Notes: generated from the letters alone by a model not told the origin. A DNA stretch of 64,000 nucleotides from Lumbricus terrestris (GCA_949752735.1 OX457050.1:38478510-38542509); one strand, 5' to 3'. Counted from the stretch's first letter, positions 22,249-33,407 are shown. Numbers and translations: made by a program.

Positions 22249-23221
22249 GGTAAAAGTGTATTTTAGCGTATTTTATTATTTTGAAATCGATATGGTGTAT
22301 TTTAGCGTATTTTATTATTTGGCGTATGTATTTAGGTAATGTTTGCCTTTAGCGTCCGAAATTATTTCAATGGTTTCAATGGTAGCATCCGATATTATGT
22401 ACTTCAGGTTTAAACGTTCGTTTCACTTAGGCCTAATATTTAGATAACAATTACTTTTCGTCAATCCAGCTCCATTTAGCAAGAACATTTTCATCAATCC
22501 AGCTCCAGTTTTAGGCATGAATATTTTCATCAATCCAGCTTCCATTAAAGTAGGTTTTTGCAAACACCCGTCCGTGAACGCGTTAATTTAAACGCTGAAA
22601 CGGCTCAAAACACGGAGCTGAAGACACGGAGTATATATTATAGGATGCTACATTGAAATAATTTCGGACGCTAAAGGCAAACATTACCTGTATTTACACA
22701 TTTCGTTGATGAAATCGTTATAACGTGACAAACAGACCAAAATGAGTGATATTGGAAGCTGGATTGATGAAAATTTATGGATGAAATAGAAGCTGAATTG
22801 ATGAAAAAAACACTTGAGAAATGGAATGTGGATTAAGGTATCTAATGGCCGACGTAGCAGCTGGATGGACAAAAATAACGCTCGAGAAATGGAAACGGAA
22901 TTGATGAAAAGATTGCTTGAGAAATGGAAGTTGGATCGATGAAAATTATTTCCCTTCAATAGAAGCGGGTTGCTGAAACGATACTTAATTAAATGAGAGC
23001 TTGATTGATGGGAAATACTTGTTATTTAAATAGAATTTGGATTGATGAAAAAATAATTCTTGCTGCAACAGAAGCTGGATTAACGAATGATACATTCCAA
23101 GGTAGAAGTCGGATTGATGAAAATACCTGCGGAAGTTGGAAAGCGCATCCAAATAATAAAATACGCTATTTATTTTGAGCTAACCTGTCTTGAATAAAAT
23201 ACGCTAAAATACACTTTTACC
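22249..23221. mobile_element. GGTAAAAGTG hairpin element, TSD CCGGGCCG
   Basis: The termini GGTAAAAGTGTATTTTAGCG (22249) and its inverse (23221) are flanked by CCGGGCCG at 22241-22248 and 23222-23229. The ends equal those of the 399-bp element at 5794. The interior has units in both orientations and a nested element at 22335-22688. Confidence 0.9.
22335..22688. mobile_element. 354-bp hairpin MITE, GGTAATGTTTGCC ends, TSD TGTATTTA
   Basis: The inverted ends GGTAATGTTTGCCTTTAGCG at 22335 and 22688 are flanked by TGTATTTA at 22327-22334 and 22689-22696. It is inserted within the 22249-23221 element. It contains a few ATCCAGCTCC units between AT-rich arms. Confidence 0.9.
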
Positions 23222-23255
23222 CCGGGCCGTATTTCGCATAACCTGTATCTGTAAT

Positions 23256-24244
23256 GGGGCGCGGACATTTCCCCCCCTGGACAAAACCCCGGACAAAACC
23301 CCCCCGGACAAAACCCCCCCGGACAATTCCCCCCCGATTTAGCCTAGGACATTAACCCCCCGGACAATTCCCCCCCTTTGCTTCCATTTAGGCAAAAATG
23401 TGTTTAATCCAACTTCTATTTAAATAACAATTATTTTTATCCATCCAGCTTCCATTTAAGTAAGAATATTTTCATCAATCCAGCTTCCATTTAAGCAAGA
23501 ATATTTTCATCAATCCAGCTCCAATTTAAGCAAGAATATTTTCATCAATCCCGCTTCCATTTAAGCAAGAATATATTCATCAATCCAGCTTCCATTTAAA
23601 CAAGAACATTTTCATCAATCCAGCTCCAATTTAAGCAAGAATATTTTCATCAATCCAGCTCCAATTTAAGCAAGAATATTTTCATCAATTCAGCTTCAAT
23701 TTAAGTAAAAATTATTTTGTATCAATCCAACTTCTATTTAAATAACAATTATTTTTATCCATCCAGCTTCCATTTAAGCAAGAATATTTTCATCAATCTA
23801 GCTTCCATTTAAGCAAGAATATTTTCATCAATCCAGCTCCAATTTAAGCAAGAATATTTTCATCAATCCCGCTTCCATTTAAACAAGAACATTTTCATCA
23901 ATCCAGCTCCAATTTAAGCAAGAATATTTTCATCAATCCAGCTTCCATTTAAGCAAGAATATTTTCATCAATCCAGCTCCAATTTAAGCAATAATATTTT
24001 CATCAATTCAGCTTCAATTTAAGTAAAAATTATTTTGTATCAATCCGGCTTCTATTTAGCAAGAAATCTTTTCATCGATCCAACTTAGGACACTTAGGAC
24101 CGCCGTTTTATAGTAATACCACTTACACGCAATATGTTCGACAGGGGGGGGAATTGTCCTACCCTGGGGGGGAATTGTCCGGGGGGTTTTGTCCGGGGGG
24201 TTTTGTCCGGGGGGGTTTGTCCAGGGGGGAAATGTCCTACACTC
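23256..24244. mobile_element. Foldback element, GGACATTTCCCC arms, 9-bp TSD ATCTGTAAT
   Basis: The left arm (23256-23385) and right arm (24140-24244) are inverted tandem runs of GGACAAAACCCCCC and GGACAATTCCCCCC motifs. ATCTGTAAT flanks both sides (23247-23255, 24245-24253). The centre is an array of the 35-bp unit. It is non-coding. The frame at 24134-24316 is a translation of the arm repeat, not a gene. Confidence 0.85.
23397..24060 (+). repeat. 35-bp unit array with a higher-order duplication
   Basis: About nineteen units of CATTTAAGCAAGAATATTTT joined to CATCAATCCAGCTTC lie head to tail. The block 23403-23700 recurs at about 23719-24040, including its irregular first units, so a block of roughly 315 bases was duplicated as a whole. 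Confidence 0.8.
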
Positions 24245-24836
24245 ATCTGTAATCTTTCTGCGGTTTGTCAGATCGAATTTTTATTAAACGAATATACGCA
24301 GGAAAATAATTATTGATAAATAGAAGTCGGATTGATGAAAATAATTTGTATGAAATAGAAGCGAGATTAATAAAAACAATCCTGCTGAAATTGAAGCTGG
24401 ATTGATGAACAATAATTTTGAATTAAATAAAAGTTATATTGATGAAAAGTATTTGCTGACGAAATAGAAGCGGGATTGATCAGACTAATTATTGCCTAAA
24501 CAGAAGCTGGATCGATGAAAAGGATTTTCACCAAACTAGAAGTTGGATTGATTAAAAATAGCAATGCTACAACTAGCGAATAATTACCGACGCTAAAAGG
24601 GTAGATTACCATTCATTTTATATAGTTGTGTGTTACACTCACAATGCAAATCTCGGATATTGTCGGTGTTACTATTTTAATAGCTCGAGCTTAAGGTTGA
24701 GTGTGCATTATGCGAATGTGGGGAATCCGACACTAACCCCGGACAAAACCACATCCCAAGGTATGACAAACGCCTTGGATATAACATAAATTGCTTATAA
24801 CTTAGCGGTAATACTCCGAATGGCGGTCCTAAGTTC

Positions 24837-25225
24837 GGTAACATATCGTTTAAGCGTCTGTAATTATTCGCTAGTTGCAGCATTGTTATTTTTAATCAAT
24901 CCAACTTCTAGTTTGGCGAAAATCTTTTTAATCGATCCAGCTTCTGCATAGGAAAGAATTAGTCTGGTCAATCCCGCTTCCATTTCGTCAGCAAATAATT
25001 TTCATCAATATAACTTTTATTTAATTCAAACTTATTGTTCATCAATCCAGCTTCAATTTTCAGCAGGATTGTTTTTATTAATCTTGCTTCTATGTCATAC
25101 AAATTATTTTTATCAATCCGACTTCTGTTTATCAACAATTATTTTCCTCAACCCGACTTGTGTTCGGCCTACGCTAAAACCTATGCAATGGCGAATAATT
25201 ACCGACGCTAAAACGATAGATTACC
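24837..25225. mobile_element. 389-bp hairpin MITE, GGTAA ends, TSD CTAAGTTC
   Basis: The left end GGTAACATATCGTTTAAGCG and the inverse right end (GGTAATCTATCGTTTTAGCG) are flanked by CTAAGTTC at 24829-24836 and 25226-25233. The interior has ATCCAGCTTC-type units. It belongs to the same family as 17988-24610. Confidence 0.88.
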
Positions 25226-25233
25226 CTAAGTTC

Positions 25234-25680
25234 AAAATGCACTGTTGGTCACACACAAGTTGGATCGATGAAAAAATTTGTGTTAAATAGAAGTCGATAT
25301 GATTCAAAATCATTTTGCTTAAATTGAAGCTGGATTGATGAAAATACTCTCGCTTATATTGGAGATCGATTGATCAAAATATTCTTGATCAAATTGGTGT
25401 TGGATGGATGAATTTTTGCTTCAATTTGAGCTGGATTAATGAAAATATTTTTGCTTTAATCGGGGCTTGATTGTTGGTCAATAATCGTTACTTAAATAGA
25501 AGTTAGATTGATGAAAACAATTGTTGCTATTTAAGTAGCAGCTGAACTGATGATTTTTTGCATAAATGGACACTGTATTGATGAAAAAATAATTGTCATC
25601 TGATTTGAAGTTTTTTGATAATATAAACAATATTTGCTATTTTAATAGAAGCTGAATTATAAGCCGGAATCCTTATAAAT
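25234..25680 (-). repeat. Reverse-orientation 35-bp unit array
   Basis: About a dozen degenerate GGATTGATGAAAAT units lie in one orientation. No terminal pair was found, so this is probably half of an older element. Confidence 0.65.
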
Positions 25681-25689
25681 CTATTCCTT

Positions 25690-26110
25690 TGTTGCCTCCA
25701 GACTCGACTTCTGCACTGCGCTCTCTATGGTGGCCTACCAATTGCCCGTCTAAGTTGCCTTGATCGCGTCCTGTGTTCCGCAGCCCGCCTTATTAGCTGC
25801 ATACCCAAATTCAGCCACAGCTCCAGCCATATGCGTGACGTTCTCCATTGGCTCCCACTCAAGCAGCTATTTGGGTATTGGATCTCTACTCCAGTCTAAG
25901 CCTTGCTCCTGCCTACCATTGTGAGCTCTGTAGCCCTACTCTTTAGTTCTCGCCATTTTTTCCTCCCTTCGTTCGATTGAACAATGTCTGCTCTCAGTCC
26001 CTTTTGCTTGTACTTCCACTATGCAGAACCGTGCTTTCTCGGTCGTAGTACCCTCTACCTGGAATGATCTTCCTCTGGCACTCTGCTCCCTTTCTGTAGA
26101 CAGATATCAT
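25690..26110 (+). pseudogene. LINE reverse-transcriptase C-terminal remnant
   Basis: The plus-strand translation contains RLDFCTALYGGLP, RLSCLDRVLCSAARLI and VLHWLPL. These match the conserved C-terminal motifs of CR1/L2-type LINE polymerases (compare SRIDYCNSLLIGLP and DELHWLPL in the LINE at 40535). Stops and frame changes show decay. Confidence 0.65.
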
Positions 26111-26129
26111 TATGCGGATAGATATCATT

Positions 26130-26450
26130 ATGACCTTAAAGGAACAGAAATTGAACTTCAGTTTTGAACAACGATGAAATAATTGTGTGTGTTGTAAAGC
26201 AATGTCTTTCTGAGATTTTTATGTTCTTTATCCTAATAGGTGCAGAAAGGTCTTTTTGCGAGTGCATGAGGATGAGCAGCTTTGTGTGAGAACTTTTCTG
26301 TGTGGTTGTTTAATTAGGCTGAAATCATCATTAATTGGCATCAAAGACAACATTCAAGTGGACATATTTGCGTACAGCTTTTAAATCGTCGATTGTTTCT
26401 TTGTGAGTTAAATTGCAACTGAAGGAGAACGCAAGGGTGTGCTATGGATT
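26130..26450 (+). other. Upstream exon-like segment of zinc-finger unit 2
   Basis: CTAATAG followed by GTGCAGAAAGG starts a segment whose frame reads VHEDEQLCVRTF and IKDNIQVDIFAYSF before a stop. The same segment occurs before unit 1 and, inverted, before unit 3. The shared codons suggest a former upstream exon with an AG acceptor, but I cannot name a domain. Confidence 0.45.
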
Positions 26451-26869
26451 CACTATTTCATCCCAACCGATTATTGATTCTGGTGAGAGTAATTTTAGAA
26501 GAACTTCAAATGAGAGACGAAAATGTGACAATCTTCTCTTGAATCTTCCAGAGCAGAAAGTATTTACAAATTTATGCATCATTTGCTTTCATTTACTATT
26601 TATGCAGTACTTAGGAAGGAAAAGAAGAAGACTATTTATGCAGAAGGACAGCCGGAAAAGTGCAGATCATTCTAAGGACTATTTGCATATCCTGGTGATT
26701 TTGCTATCTAGAGTAGATGAAACCAATTTTTCATAACGACCAAAAGAGCATCAGCCACTTAAGAAATCATATATGCTCAAGGTCAAATATATAACCTAGA
26801 GTGAGAAAACTTAACATAGAGCAGATGTGCATATATATGTTATATGCGAAAACAGTTGATAAATTGCGT

Positions 26870-27154
26870 GTGTTGACTGTCCATACGGAAAGCATACATA
26901 CATGTGTTAGTTGTGTCAGATATCATTTACTCTCGGTTGTGATTTGAGAAAACATGTGAAAACTCATACGGATGACAAACCAATATGACCTGACATATAA
27001 ATGTCATTTATGCCAGATATCATTTCTGATGCTGATGTTCTGAAAGCACACATACAGGTGAGAAACCATACAAATGTCAGCTTTGCTAGGAACCATTTAT
27101 TCAAGGTGGTAACCTCAAATTGCACATGAGAACCAAACTGGAGAAACCATACAA
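26870..27154 (+). pseudogene. Decayed fingers upstream of zinc-finger unit 2
   Basis: Traces of three to four C2H2 fingers can be read in shifting frames (TYKCHLCQISF, ETIQMS for KPYKC out of frame, GTIYSRW). Stops and frameshifts separate them. They show that the gene once extended further 5'. Confidence 0.7.
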
Positions 27155-28648
27155 ATGTCAGAAATCATTCCTGAAGGTGTTCCTATGGAAGTACACAAAA
27201 GGACACATATTGGTGAGAAACCATACAAATGTCAATTATGTCACAAATCATTCACTCGAGGTGATGATCTGAAACTTCACATGATAAACCATACTGCTGT
27301 GAAACCATACAAATGTGAGTTTTGTCACAAGTCATTTGCTAGAAGTGGTCATCTGGAAAGACACATGAGAACCCATACTGGGCAGAAACCATACAAATGC
27401 CAGTTTTGTCAGAAATCATTTAGTGAATTTGGTTCGTTGAAAGTGCACATGAGGAGCCATACTGGCGAGAAACCATTCAAATGTCAGTTTTGTCAGAAAT
27501 CATTTACTCAATGTGGTAATCTGAAATTGCACATAAGAACCCATTCTGGTGAAAAACCATTCAAATGTTCGATATGTCAGAAACAGTTAAGCAGTCATCT
27601 GAAGCGTCATATTATGAGATCCCATACTGGTGGAAAACAATACATATGTGAAATTTGTAAAGAAATATTCAGATCAATTAGAGATTTTAAGCAACACAGA
27701 AGGTCTCATTTGAATGAGAAGCATTGCAAGTTGAGCAAATCTTATCGTGAGGGCAATTCTTCAACAAAACAGTATGAACATCACTTAGGAATACAGTCAA
27801 ATGATAAGAAACTGGATCAGGATTCAAGTGCTAATCGATCTGATCCATTCGTAAGATTAAGCATTCCTAATGTTGCTTATAAACCGTTTCAACGTCGGCC
27901 AAGAAAAGTGCATCAAGACTGCAATGAAATCGTAAGTCTTCGTCCATACAAATGTCAGTTATGTCAAAAATCATGGACTCGATATGGTGATCTGAAACTT
28001 CACATGATAAACCATACTGAGGAGAAACCATACAAATGTGAGTTTTGTCAGAAGTCATTTGCTAGAAGTGGTCATCTGGAAAGACACACGAGAACCCATA
28101 CTGGGCAGAAACCATACAAATGCCAGTTGTGTCAGAAATCATTTAGTGAATTTGGTTCGCTGAAAGTGCACATAAGGAGCCATACTGGCGAGAAACCATT
28201 CAGATGTCAGTTTTGTCAGAAATCATTTACTCAATGTGGTAATCTGAAATTGCACATAAGAACCCATTCTGGTGAAAAACCATTCAAATGTTCGATATGT
28301 CAGAAACAGTTAAGCAGTCATCTAAATCGTCATATGAGATCCCATGCTGGTGAAAAACAATACATATGTGAAATTTGTAAAAAAAGATTCAAATCAATTA
28401 GAGATTTTAAGCAACACAGAAGAGCTCATCTGAATGAGAAGCAACACAAGTGGAGTAAATCTTATCGTGAGGACAATTCTTCAACTAAACAGCCTGAACA
28501 CCACTTAGAAAAAGATGAAAAGCTGGTTTTGGAGAAATTGTTTGGATGTGGTTTATGCGGTGGAATGTTTGAAATTCAGAAGGAATTTCTGGAGCATTGT
28601 TCTAGCCACCGCTTTTCACCACCTGACGAATTATTTATTGACATTTGA
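27155..28648 (+). CDS. C2H2 zinc-finger protein, unit 2 (5' part decayed)
   Basis: This 497-residue frame is a probable nuclear DNA-binding protein. It has six fingers, a spacer of about 75 residues, six more fingers and a C-terminal atypical finger (from about residue 463, FGCGLCGGMF...HCSSH). The two six-finger blocks are copies of each other, offset by 723 bases (exactly 241 codons), so the gene grew by an in-frame internal duplication. The fifth finger of each block is shortened (CSICQKQLSSHL). The ATG lies inside a frameshifted finger (MSEIIP reads the CQKSF codons out of frame), so this start is probably not the ancestral one. GTAAGT at 27932-27937, at the duplication joint, could act as a splice donor. 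AATAAA follows at 28665. Confidence 0.8.
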   Translation: MSEIIPEGVPMEVHKRTHIGEKPYKCQLCHKSFTRGDDLKLHMINHTAVKPYKCEFCHKSFARSGHLERHMRTHTGQKPYKCQFCQKSFSEFGSLKVHMRSHTGEKPFKCQFCQKSFTQCGNLKLHIRTHSGEKPFKCSICQKQLSSHLKRHIMRSHTGGKQYICEICKEIFRSIRDFKQHRRSHLNEKHCKLSKSYREGNSSTKQYEHHLGIQSNDKKLDQDSSANRSDPFVRLSIPNVAYKPFQRRPRKVHQDCNEIVSLRPYKCQLCQKSWTRYGDLKLHMINHTEEKPYKCEFCQKSFARSGHLERHTRTHTGQKPYKCQLCQKSFSEFGSLKVHIRSHTGEKPFRCQFCQKSFTQCGNLKLHIRTHSGEKPFKCSICQKQLSSHLNRHMRSHAGEKQYICEICKKRFKSIRDFKQHRRAHLNEKQHKWSKSYREDNSSTKQPEHHLEKDEKLVLEKLFGCGLCGGMFEIQKEFLEHCSSHRFSPPDELFIDI

Positions 28649-28679
28649 TTATATGTAATTCCCAAATAAAATTATGGGT

Positions 28680-28860
28680 ATAGGACATTAACCCCAGGAC
28701 GAACTCCAGTGGACAAATACCCAGGAATACAGTTAAATGATAAGAAACTGGAACATGATTCAAGTGCTAATCTATCTGTTCGATTCCTAAGATTAAGCAC
28801 TGCTAAATGTTACTTATAAGTCGTTTGAACGTCTGCCAAGAAAAGTTTGGAATAAAATTT
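28680..28860 (+). pseudogene. Relic of a further zinc-finger spacer copy
   Basis: The translation GIQLNDKKLEHDSSANLSV, followed by LRLST, clearly matches the unit 2 spacer (GIQSNDKKLDQDSSANRSD). Stops follow soon after. It is the end of a third, lost duplication copy. Its first bases (GGACATTAACCCC) also resemble a foldback arm. Confidence 0.7.
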
Positions 28861-29760
28861 TGACGTTTTAAGGAGCATTAGAGGGTTCACTGGCACACAT
28901 TTTGAGCTAAAATTTTGATGATGCCCCTACCGTTCAAAAGTTATACCCGATATACCCAAGGTACCAGAGGGGGGTGGATAACAACCCCCTTAGATTATCG
29001 ACTATAACTTTTGCACCCTTTAATATGAAGATACACAAATTATACCATTCTATAGAGGGAATGTGGGGCTACATTTTCATGCTCAGTGAGTTGTCTTTCG
29101 ACAACCGGAAGTGCTCAAAATAAATTAAAATGTATATAAAGGTGTTCTATTTTCATAAAATTTCATGTTTTTTCTATTATAACTTATCCATAATTTATTT
29201 TTTAATAGAAATAAATTATGCCATTCTGTAGAGGGCATTTAGGGCTATTTTCTAATACTAAATAATGTGTCTTTGATGACCGGAAGTGCTCAAAATAAAT
29301 TAAAATGTGTGAAAATGTTGGTTTTTTTACAACGCAAGCCGATATGTCTGCGTAAACGTTTTTCAGCAGCTATAACATGTTTTTTGTTTGTTTGATTGAA
29401 CATAAAACAGACTTATTACTAGTTTTTATAAATGAACATTGGTCTATTATATGTAAACTATTTTTATATATAAATCATGTTTAAAACACACATAATCTAA
29501 TATATTCCCTATGCGTAAGTATACGTTTTGTGGAATCGACGGGTACCCATGGTAAAAAATTCATAAGTTCGAGGTGCATTCATATTTTCTAAACCTAAAT
29601 ATACCATTTTGTGCAGAAATGAATGCTGAATCCAATGATGTATTACAAGCTATGATATCTCAAACCAAACCCAAAATCCAGTGGGTGGGTGGTAACCACC
29701 CCCCCTGGTAGTCCGTGTTACAAGAAAAGCTTGGTAGCCTGAGGGTTAAGACAAAGTAGC
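28861..29760. repeat. AT-rich segment with a duplicated block, unclassified
   Basis: A block of about 95 bases (ATTCTATAGAGGGAATGTGG to CTCAAAATAAATTAAAATG) at 29040-29140 recurs diverged at 29220-29310. GGGGGGTGGATAACAACCCCC and GTGGTAACCACCCCCC form short palindromes near the two sides (28973, 29689). It may be an old transposon, but no terminal pair or TSD is convincing. Confidence 0.4.
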
Positions 29761-30265
29761 ATCATGCCAAATAAGGCTCCCTGGGTCCGTATGGCGCTAC
29801 TCTAACGCTAAGCGAGAAGCAACAGTTTTTTTTACGAGCGTTGCGTTGTATCAGAAGTTGTTCAGAGAATGATTTAGGTTATAGGCCTAGCTCAAATCCA
29901 AAGTCCCGCTACCACAGTAAGGTAGAGCAGCTGTTACGGCGGGTTACATCAAGGACGAGAAAGATCGAAATAGCATTATCGTCCAGCTTATCAAGTAATA
30001 TAAAATTATGCTTACACATGTGGCAGCTGAATTTAATTTCCTATCTTCCGGATAGGAGTAATTATCATTAATCCAGAGCATAAACACAACAGAAGTGAAA
30101 TATCTGCTAGTAAGTGAATTTGACAGGCATCGATCGTTGCTTCTTACTTACTCGACCCCTTCCGATGGAACTAAAATGGCGACCATGTCAGCCGACCAAT
30201 TAGAATGCAGGAATTCGTTTACCATTGCGCCTATAGGAGAAAGCCAAACTCTCATTAATAGAAGG
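29761..30265. other. No feature seen
   Basis: Short frames at 29841-30071 and 30095-30304 have no motif and no similarity I recognise. Confidence 0.4.
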
Positions 30266-30413
30266 GTCAATACAATACAATTAGTCATTGATAACGCGCT
30301 TTAACAAAAACAAGTCTTGCACAAGAACGCGCTTCACTACAAATCTAGTTATAATACAATGAAAACAAATGACCGAGGCGGAACATTGCGTGACCATGGA
30401 TGCCATGTAGGAT

Positions 30414-31320
30414 GGTTCCCTATGAGAAGAGCGCATTTCAAAAGAGCGCAATCAAAAGGGCGCAATCAATAGAGCGAAAATGAATAGAGCGCATTGTTTT
30501 TAGACTGCACGGTCGAAAGGGCGAAATCAAAAGGGCGCATGTTTAAAAGGCCGCAATCAAAAGTGCGCATGTAGGGCATCTCCGCCGTTGAAAAGCCTTC
30601 ATCCGGCTTCCAATAATTTTATTAAACATTATTTTCGTCAATCCAGCTTCTATTTCTTAATAAAAGAACTTTCATCCAGCCTCCATTTCATAAACATTAT
30701 TTTCGTCAATCCCGCTTCTATTTCATCCAGCCTCCATTTCATAAACATTATTTTCGTCAATCCCGCTTCTATTTCTTAAGCACTATTTTAATCGATTTCA
30801 ACTCTTTTTTCATCAATAAAAGAACCTTCATCCGGCCTCCATTTCATAAACATTATTTTCGTCAATCCTGCTTCTATTTCTTAAGTCCTATTTTCATCGA
30901 TTTTAACTCCTTTTTCATCAACAAGAGAACCTTCATCCAGCTTCCATATCTTAAGCCGATGTCATTGAATTTCAAATAGTTTCAAAGCACAGAATATCCG
31001 ACCAACTTCTAACAGAAAAATACCGTAATTTCGTCTTTCTTCTTGTGAAAAATTGCGTCCTTTGACTTACCGACACGTAGCCTACTCTTTATTTACCAAT
31101 TTTCCGTTCCCTTTGATCTCTTCAGACTTGCGCCCTTTGTCTTATCGACCTCCTTAAATTGCCATTTCGTTCAATTCGCTTGCGACCCTTTTGATCGCCT
31201 GTGCAATAGGCCTATTTGTCTTTTCGCTCAATTTATCATGCGATCTAAAAACAATGCGCTCTATTCATTTTCGCCCTATTGATTGCGCTCTTTTGAATTG
31301 CGCTCTTCTCATAGGATACC
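30414..31320. mobile_element. Foldback element with GCGCAATCAAAAGG arms, 9-bp TSD ATGTAGGAT
   Basis: The ends GGTTCCCTATGAGAAGAGCG and, inverted, GGTATCCTATGAGAAGAGCG are flanked by ATGTAGGAT at 30405-30413 and 31321-31329. Both arms are tandem runs of a short motif (AAAAGGGCGCAATC type). The centre (30590-30940) has ATCCAGCTTC units in one orientation. It is non-coding. Confidence 0.88.
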
Positions 31321-31442
31321 ATGTAGGATGGAAAGGTTCCGTAGTGGATATGAAACATCAGGAGGGAAATTTTGAAAGCAATACGAGCACGGATGGGAAG
31401 CCAGTGTAGTTGTTTCAAAGTTGAAGTGATGTGGTCTCTGAG

Positions 31443-32049
31443 GGTGTCACGACAACTCGTCTACCGACAACTCGTCTACCGACAACTCGTCTCCGGACAA
31501 TTCGTCTACGACAACTGGTCTACAGACAACTGATTCAGCGCTTGAGAAATGGAAGCTGGATGAAAGTTTTTACAGGTGAAATGGAGGTTGGATTGATGAA
31601 AAACGCAAGAGAAATGAAATCTGGATGATGGCTCTTTTACAGGTGAAATAGAAGCTGGATTGACGAAAATAACGTATGAGAAGCAAAAGCTGGATGAAAG
31701 TATTTCTTGATCTGAAATAGAAGCTGGATTGATGAAAAACGCTTAAGTAATGGAAGCTGGATGAGGGTATTTGTAATATCTGAAATAGAAGCTGGATTGA
31801 CGAAAATAACGGGTGAGAAATAGAAGCTGGATGAAGGTATTTTTAGATCTGAAGTAGAAGCTGGATGCATGTCGAAATACATGAATAAAATCATCAATCC
31901 AGCTTCTATTTAAGCAAAAAAAACATTTTCATAAATCCAGCTTCTATTTCATCAATACTATTCGTCTGTAGACCAGTTGTCGTTAGACCAATTGTCCGGA
32001 GACGAGTTGTCGGTAGACGAGTTGTCGGTAGACCAGTTGTCGTGGAACC
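31443..32049. mobile_element. 607-bp foldback element, GACAACT arms, 9-bp TSD GTCTCTGAG
   Basis: The ends GGTGTCACGACAACTCG and, inverted, GGTTCCACGACAACTGG are flanked by GTCTCTGAG at 31434-31442 and 32050-32058. The arms are tandem CTACCGACAACTCGT motifs. The centre has GAAGCTGGAT units, then a short forward stretch. It is the smallest complete copy of the family seen at 18114-21821. Confidence 0.92.
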
Positions 32050-32105
32050 GTCTCTGAGACCAAGACCTTTTATCAGGCGAGCGGCCGTGTGTAGAACTGA
32101 AGGGT

Positions 32106-32165
32106 TCCACGACAACTGGTCTACCGACAACTCGTCTACCGACAACTCGTCTCCGGACAATTGGA
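32106..32165. repeat. Truncated left arm of a GACAACT foldback element
   Basis: GGTTCCACGACAACTGG and three arm motifs are present, then the sequence passes abruptly into zinc-finger tail sequence. There is no right end, so the insertion lost its body or the flank was rearranged. Confidence 0.7.
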
Positions 32166-32364
32166 TGATGGTAGGCCTATTAAAGAAGAACAATGCCTTT
32201 TTATTAACAAGTTCAAGTTTCCTGCGGATGAAAAAGCTTCTTTGTTAAAATCATTTGGATGTGGTTTATGTGACAAGTTGTTTAAAATAGAGAAGGAATT
32301 TCTGGAGCATTGCTCTAGTCATCGACTTTCTACACCCAACGACATTGTTGCTGACCTGTGCTGA
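32166..32364 (+). pseudogene. Orphan C-terminal tail of a zinc-finger unit
   Basis: The frame reads CLFINKFKFPADEKASLLK, then the shared atypical finger (FGCGLCDKLF...HCSSH). It matches the last 60 residues of units 1-3. No finger array precedes it; the left side is a foldback arm. This is the remains of a fifth zinc-finger unit cut away by transposon insertion or recombination. Confidence 0.8.
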
Positions 32365-32458
32365 ATTATTTTCAATATTTGTTCAATCCATTCCTCTACT
32401 TGTCTTCGTTCTTGAACATTTGTTCCCCTCGCATATTATTTGAACAGCTGCTACTGTA

Positions 32459-32672
<214 letters not shown>

Positions 32673-33407
32673 TAAATAAATTTGTAACGCGCGCAATGTC
32701 ACACCGAAATGTGAATCTGAGGCGCGGATAGTCAGCCGCCAGATGAAGATGCAATTAAAGATCCAAATGCTTGAAAGCCAAGGAGAAGTAGTAAGTTTTT
32801 AGCCGCTTTTTGAAGGAAGGAAGTGAAATTGAGCTTCGAAGAGAGAGCGGAAGCCGATTCCATTCCCTGGGTGCAGAGGCATGGAATGCACGCAAGCCCA
32901 TAACTGTTTTGCATCGAGGTTCAGATAAAAGACTTGTGCCCGATGAACGCAAGCAACGAGGAGGAATGTAAGGAGTTAGTAGTGACTGAAGGTAGGAAGG
33001 TGCGTTGGTACTGAGAGATTTGAAGGTCAGACATGCCAATTTGAATTTTATCCTGTACTGAACAGGAAGCCAATGCAGTTGTTGGAGTAGGACTTAGGAA
33101 CTAGTTTGTATTGGGACGCGCAGCACAACACGCGCTAAGGAGTTTTGGATGTGTTGCAACCTGTTGAGCTCAGTGACTGAGAGACCGACAAAAACGGCGT
33201 TAGCATAATCAAGGCGGGATGAGACAAGAGAACAGGCAATGGTTTGAGACATATCCATAGTCAGGGCCGACCTGATGTGACGTATTGCCCGAATGTGATA
33301 GAAACAAGATTTACAAATGCTAGTTATGTGAGGTCGAAATGTGAGCTTATTGTCTACTGCAACTGCAAGTGTTTTGACAGTATCTGACAGATGAACAGCA
33401 GTGCCGG

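Larger units (their letters stand above)
17988..24610. mobile_element. 6.6-kb outer element with nested transposons, TSD ATTCATTT
   Basis: The left end GGTAATCTACCCTTTTAGCG (17988) and its exact inverse (24610) are flanked by ATTCATTT at 17980-17987 and 24611-24618. Three separate elements with their own TSDs are inserted inside (18114-21821, 22249-23221, 23256-24244), and a fourth sits within the second (22335-22688). Without them the host element is under 1 kb: two arms, a GC-rich body (21831-22248) and repeat units (24254-24600). The smaller relative at 24837-25225 has similar ends. Confidence 0.85.
30268..32105 (-). mobile_element. LINE 3' fragment, split by two foldback elements
   Basis: The pieces 30268-30413, 31330-31442 and 32059-32105 join into one minus-strand LINE fragment once the two insertions are removed. 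The joined reading contains the LHWLPIRARIAFK-type motif of CR1/L2-like polymerases. A CAATA repeat at 30272-30281 is the 3' tail. A related tail occurs at 12829. Confidence 0.7.

Noticed and set aside
28861..29760. A complete DNA transposon around the duplicated 95-bp block
   Set aside because: No inverted termini with a TSD could be found.
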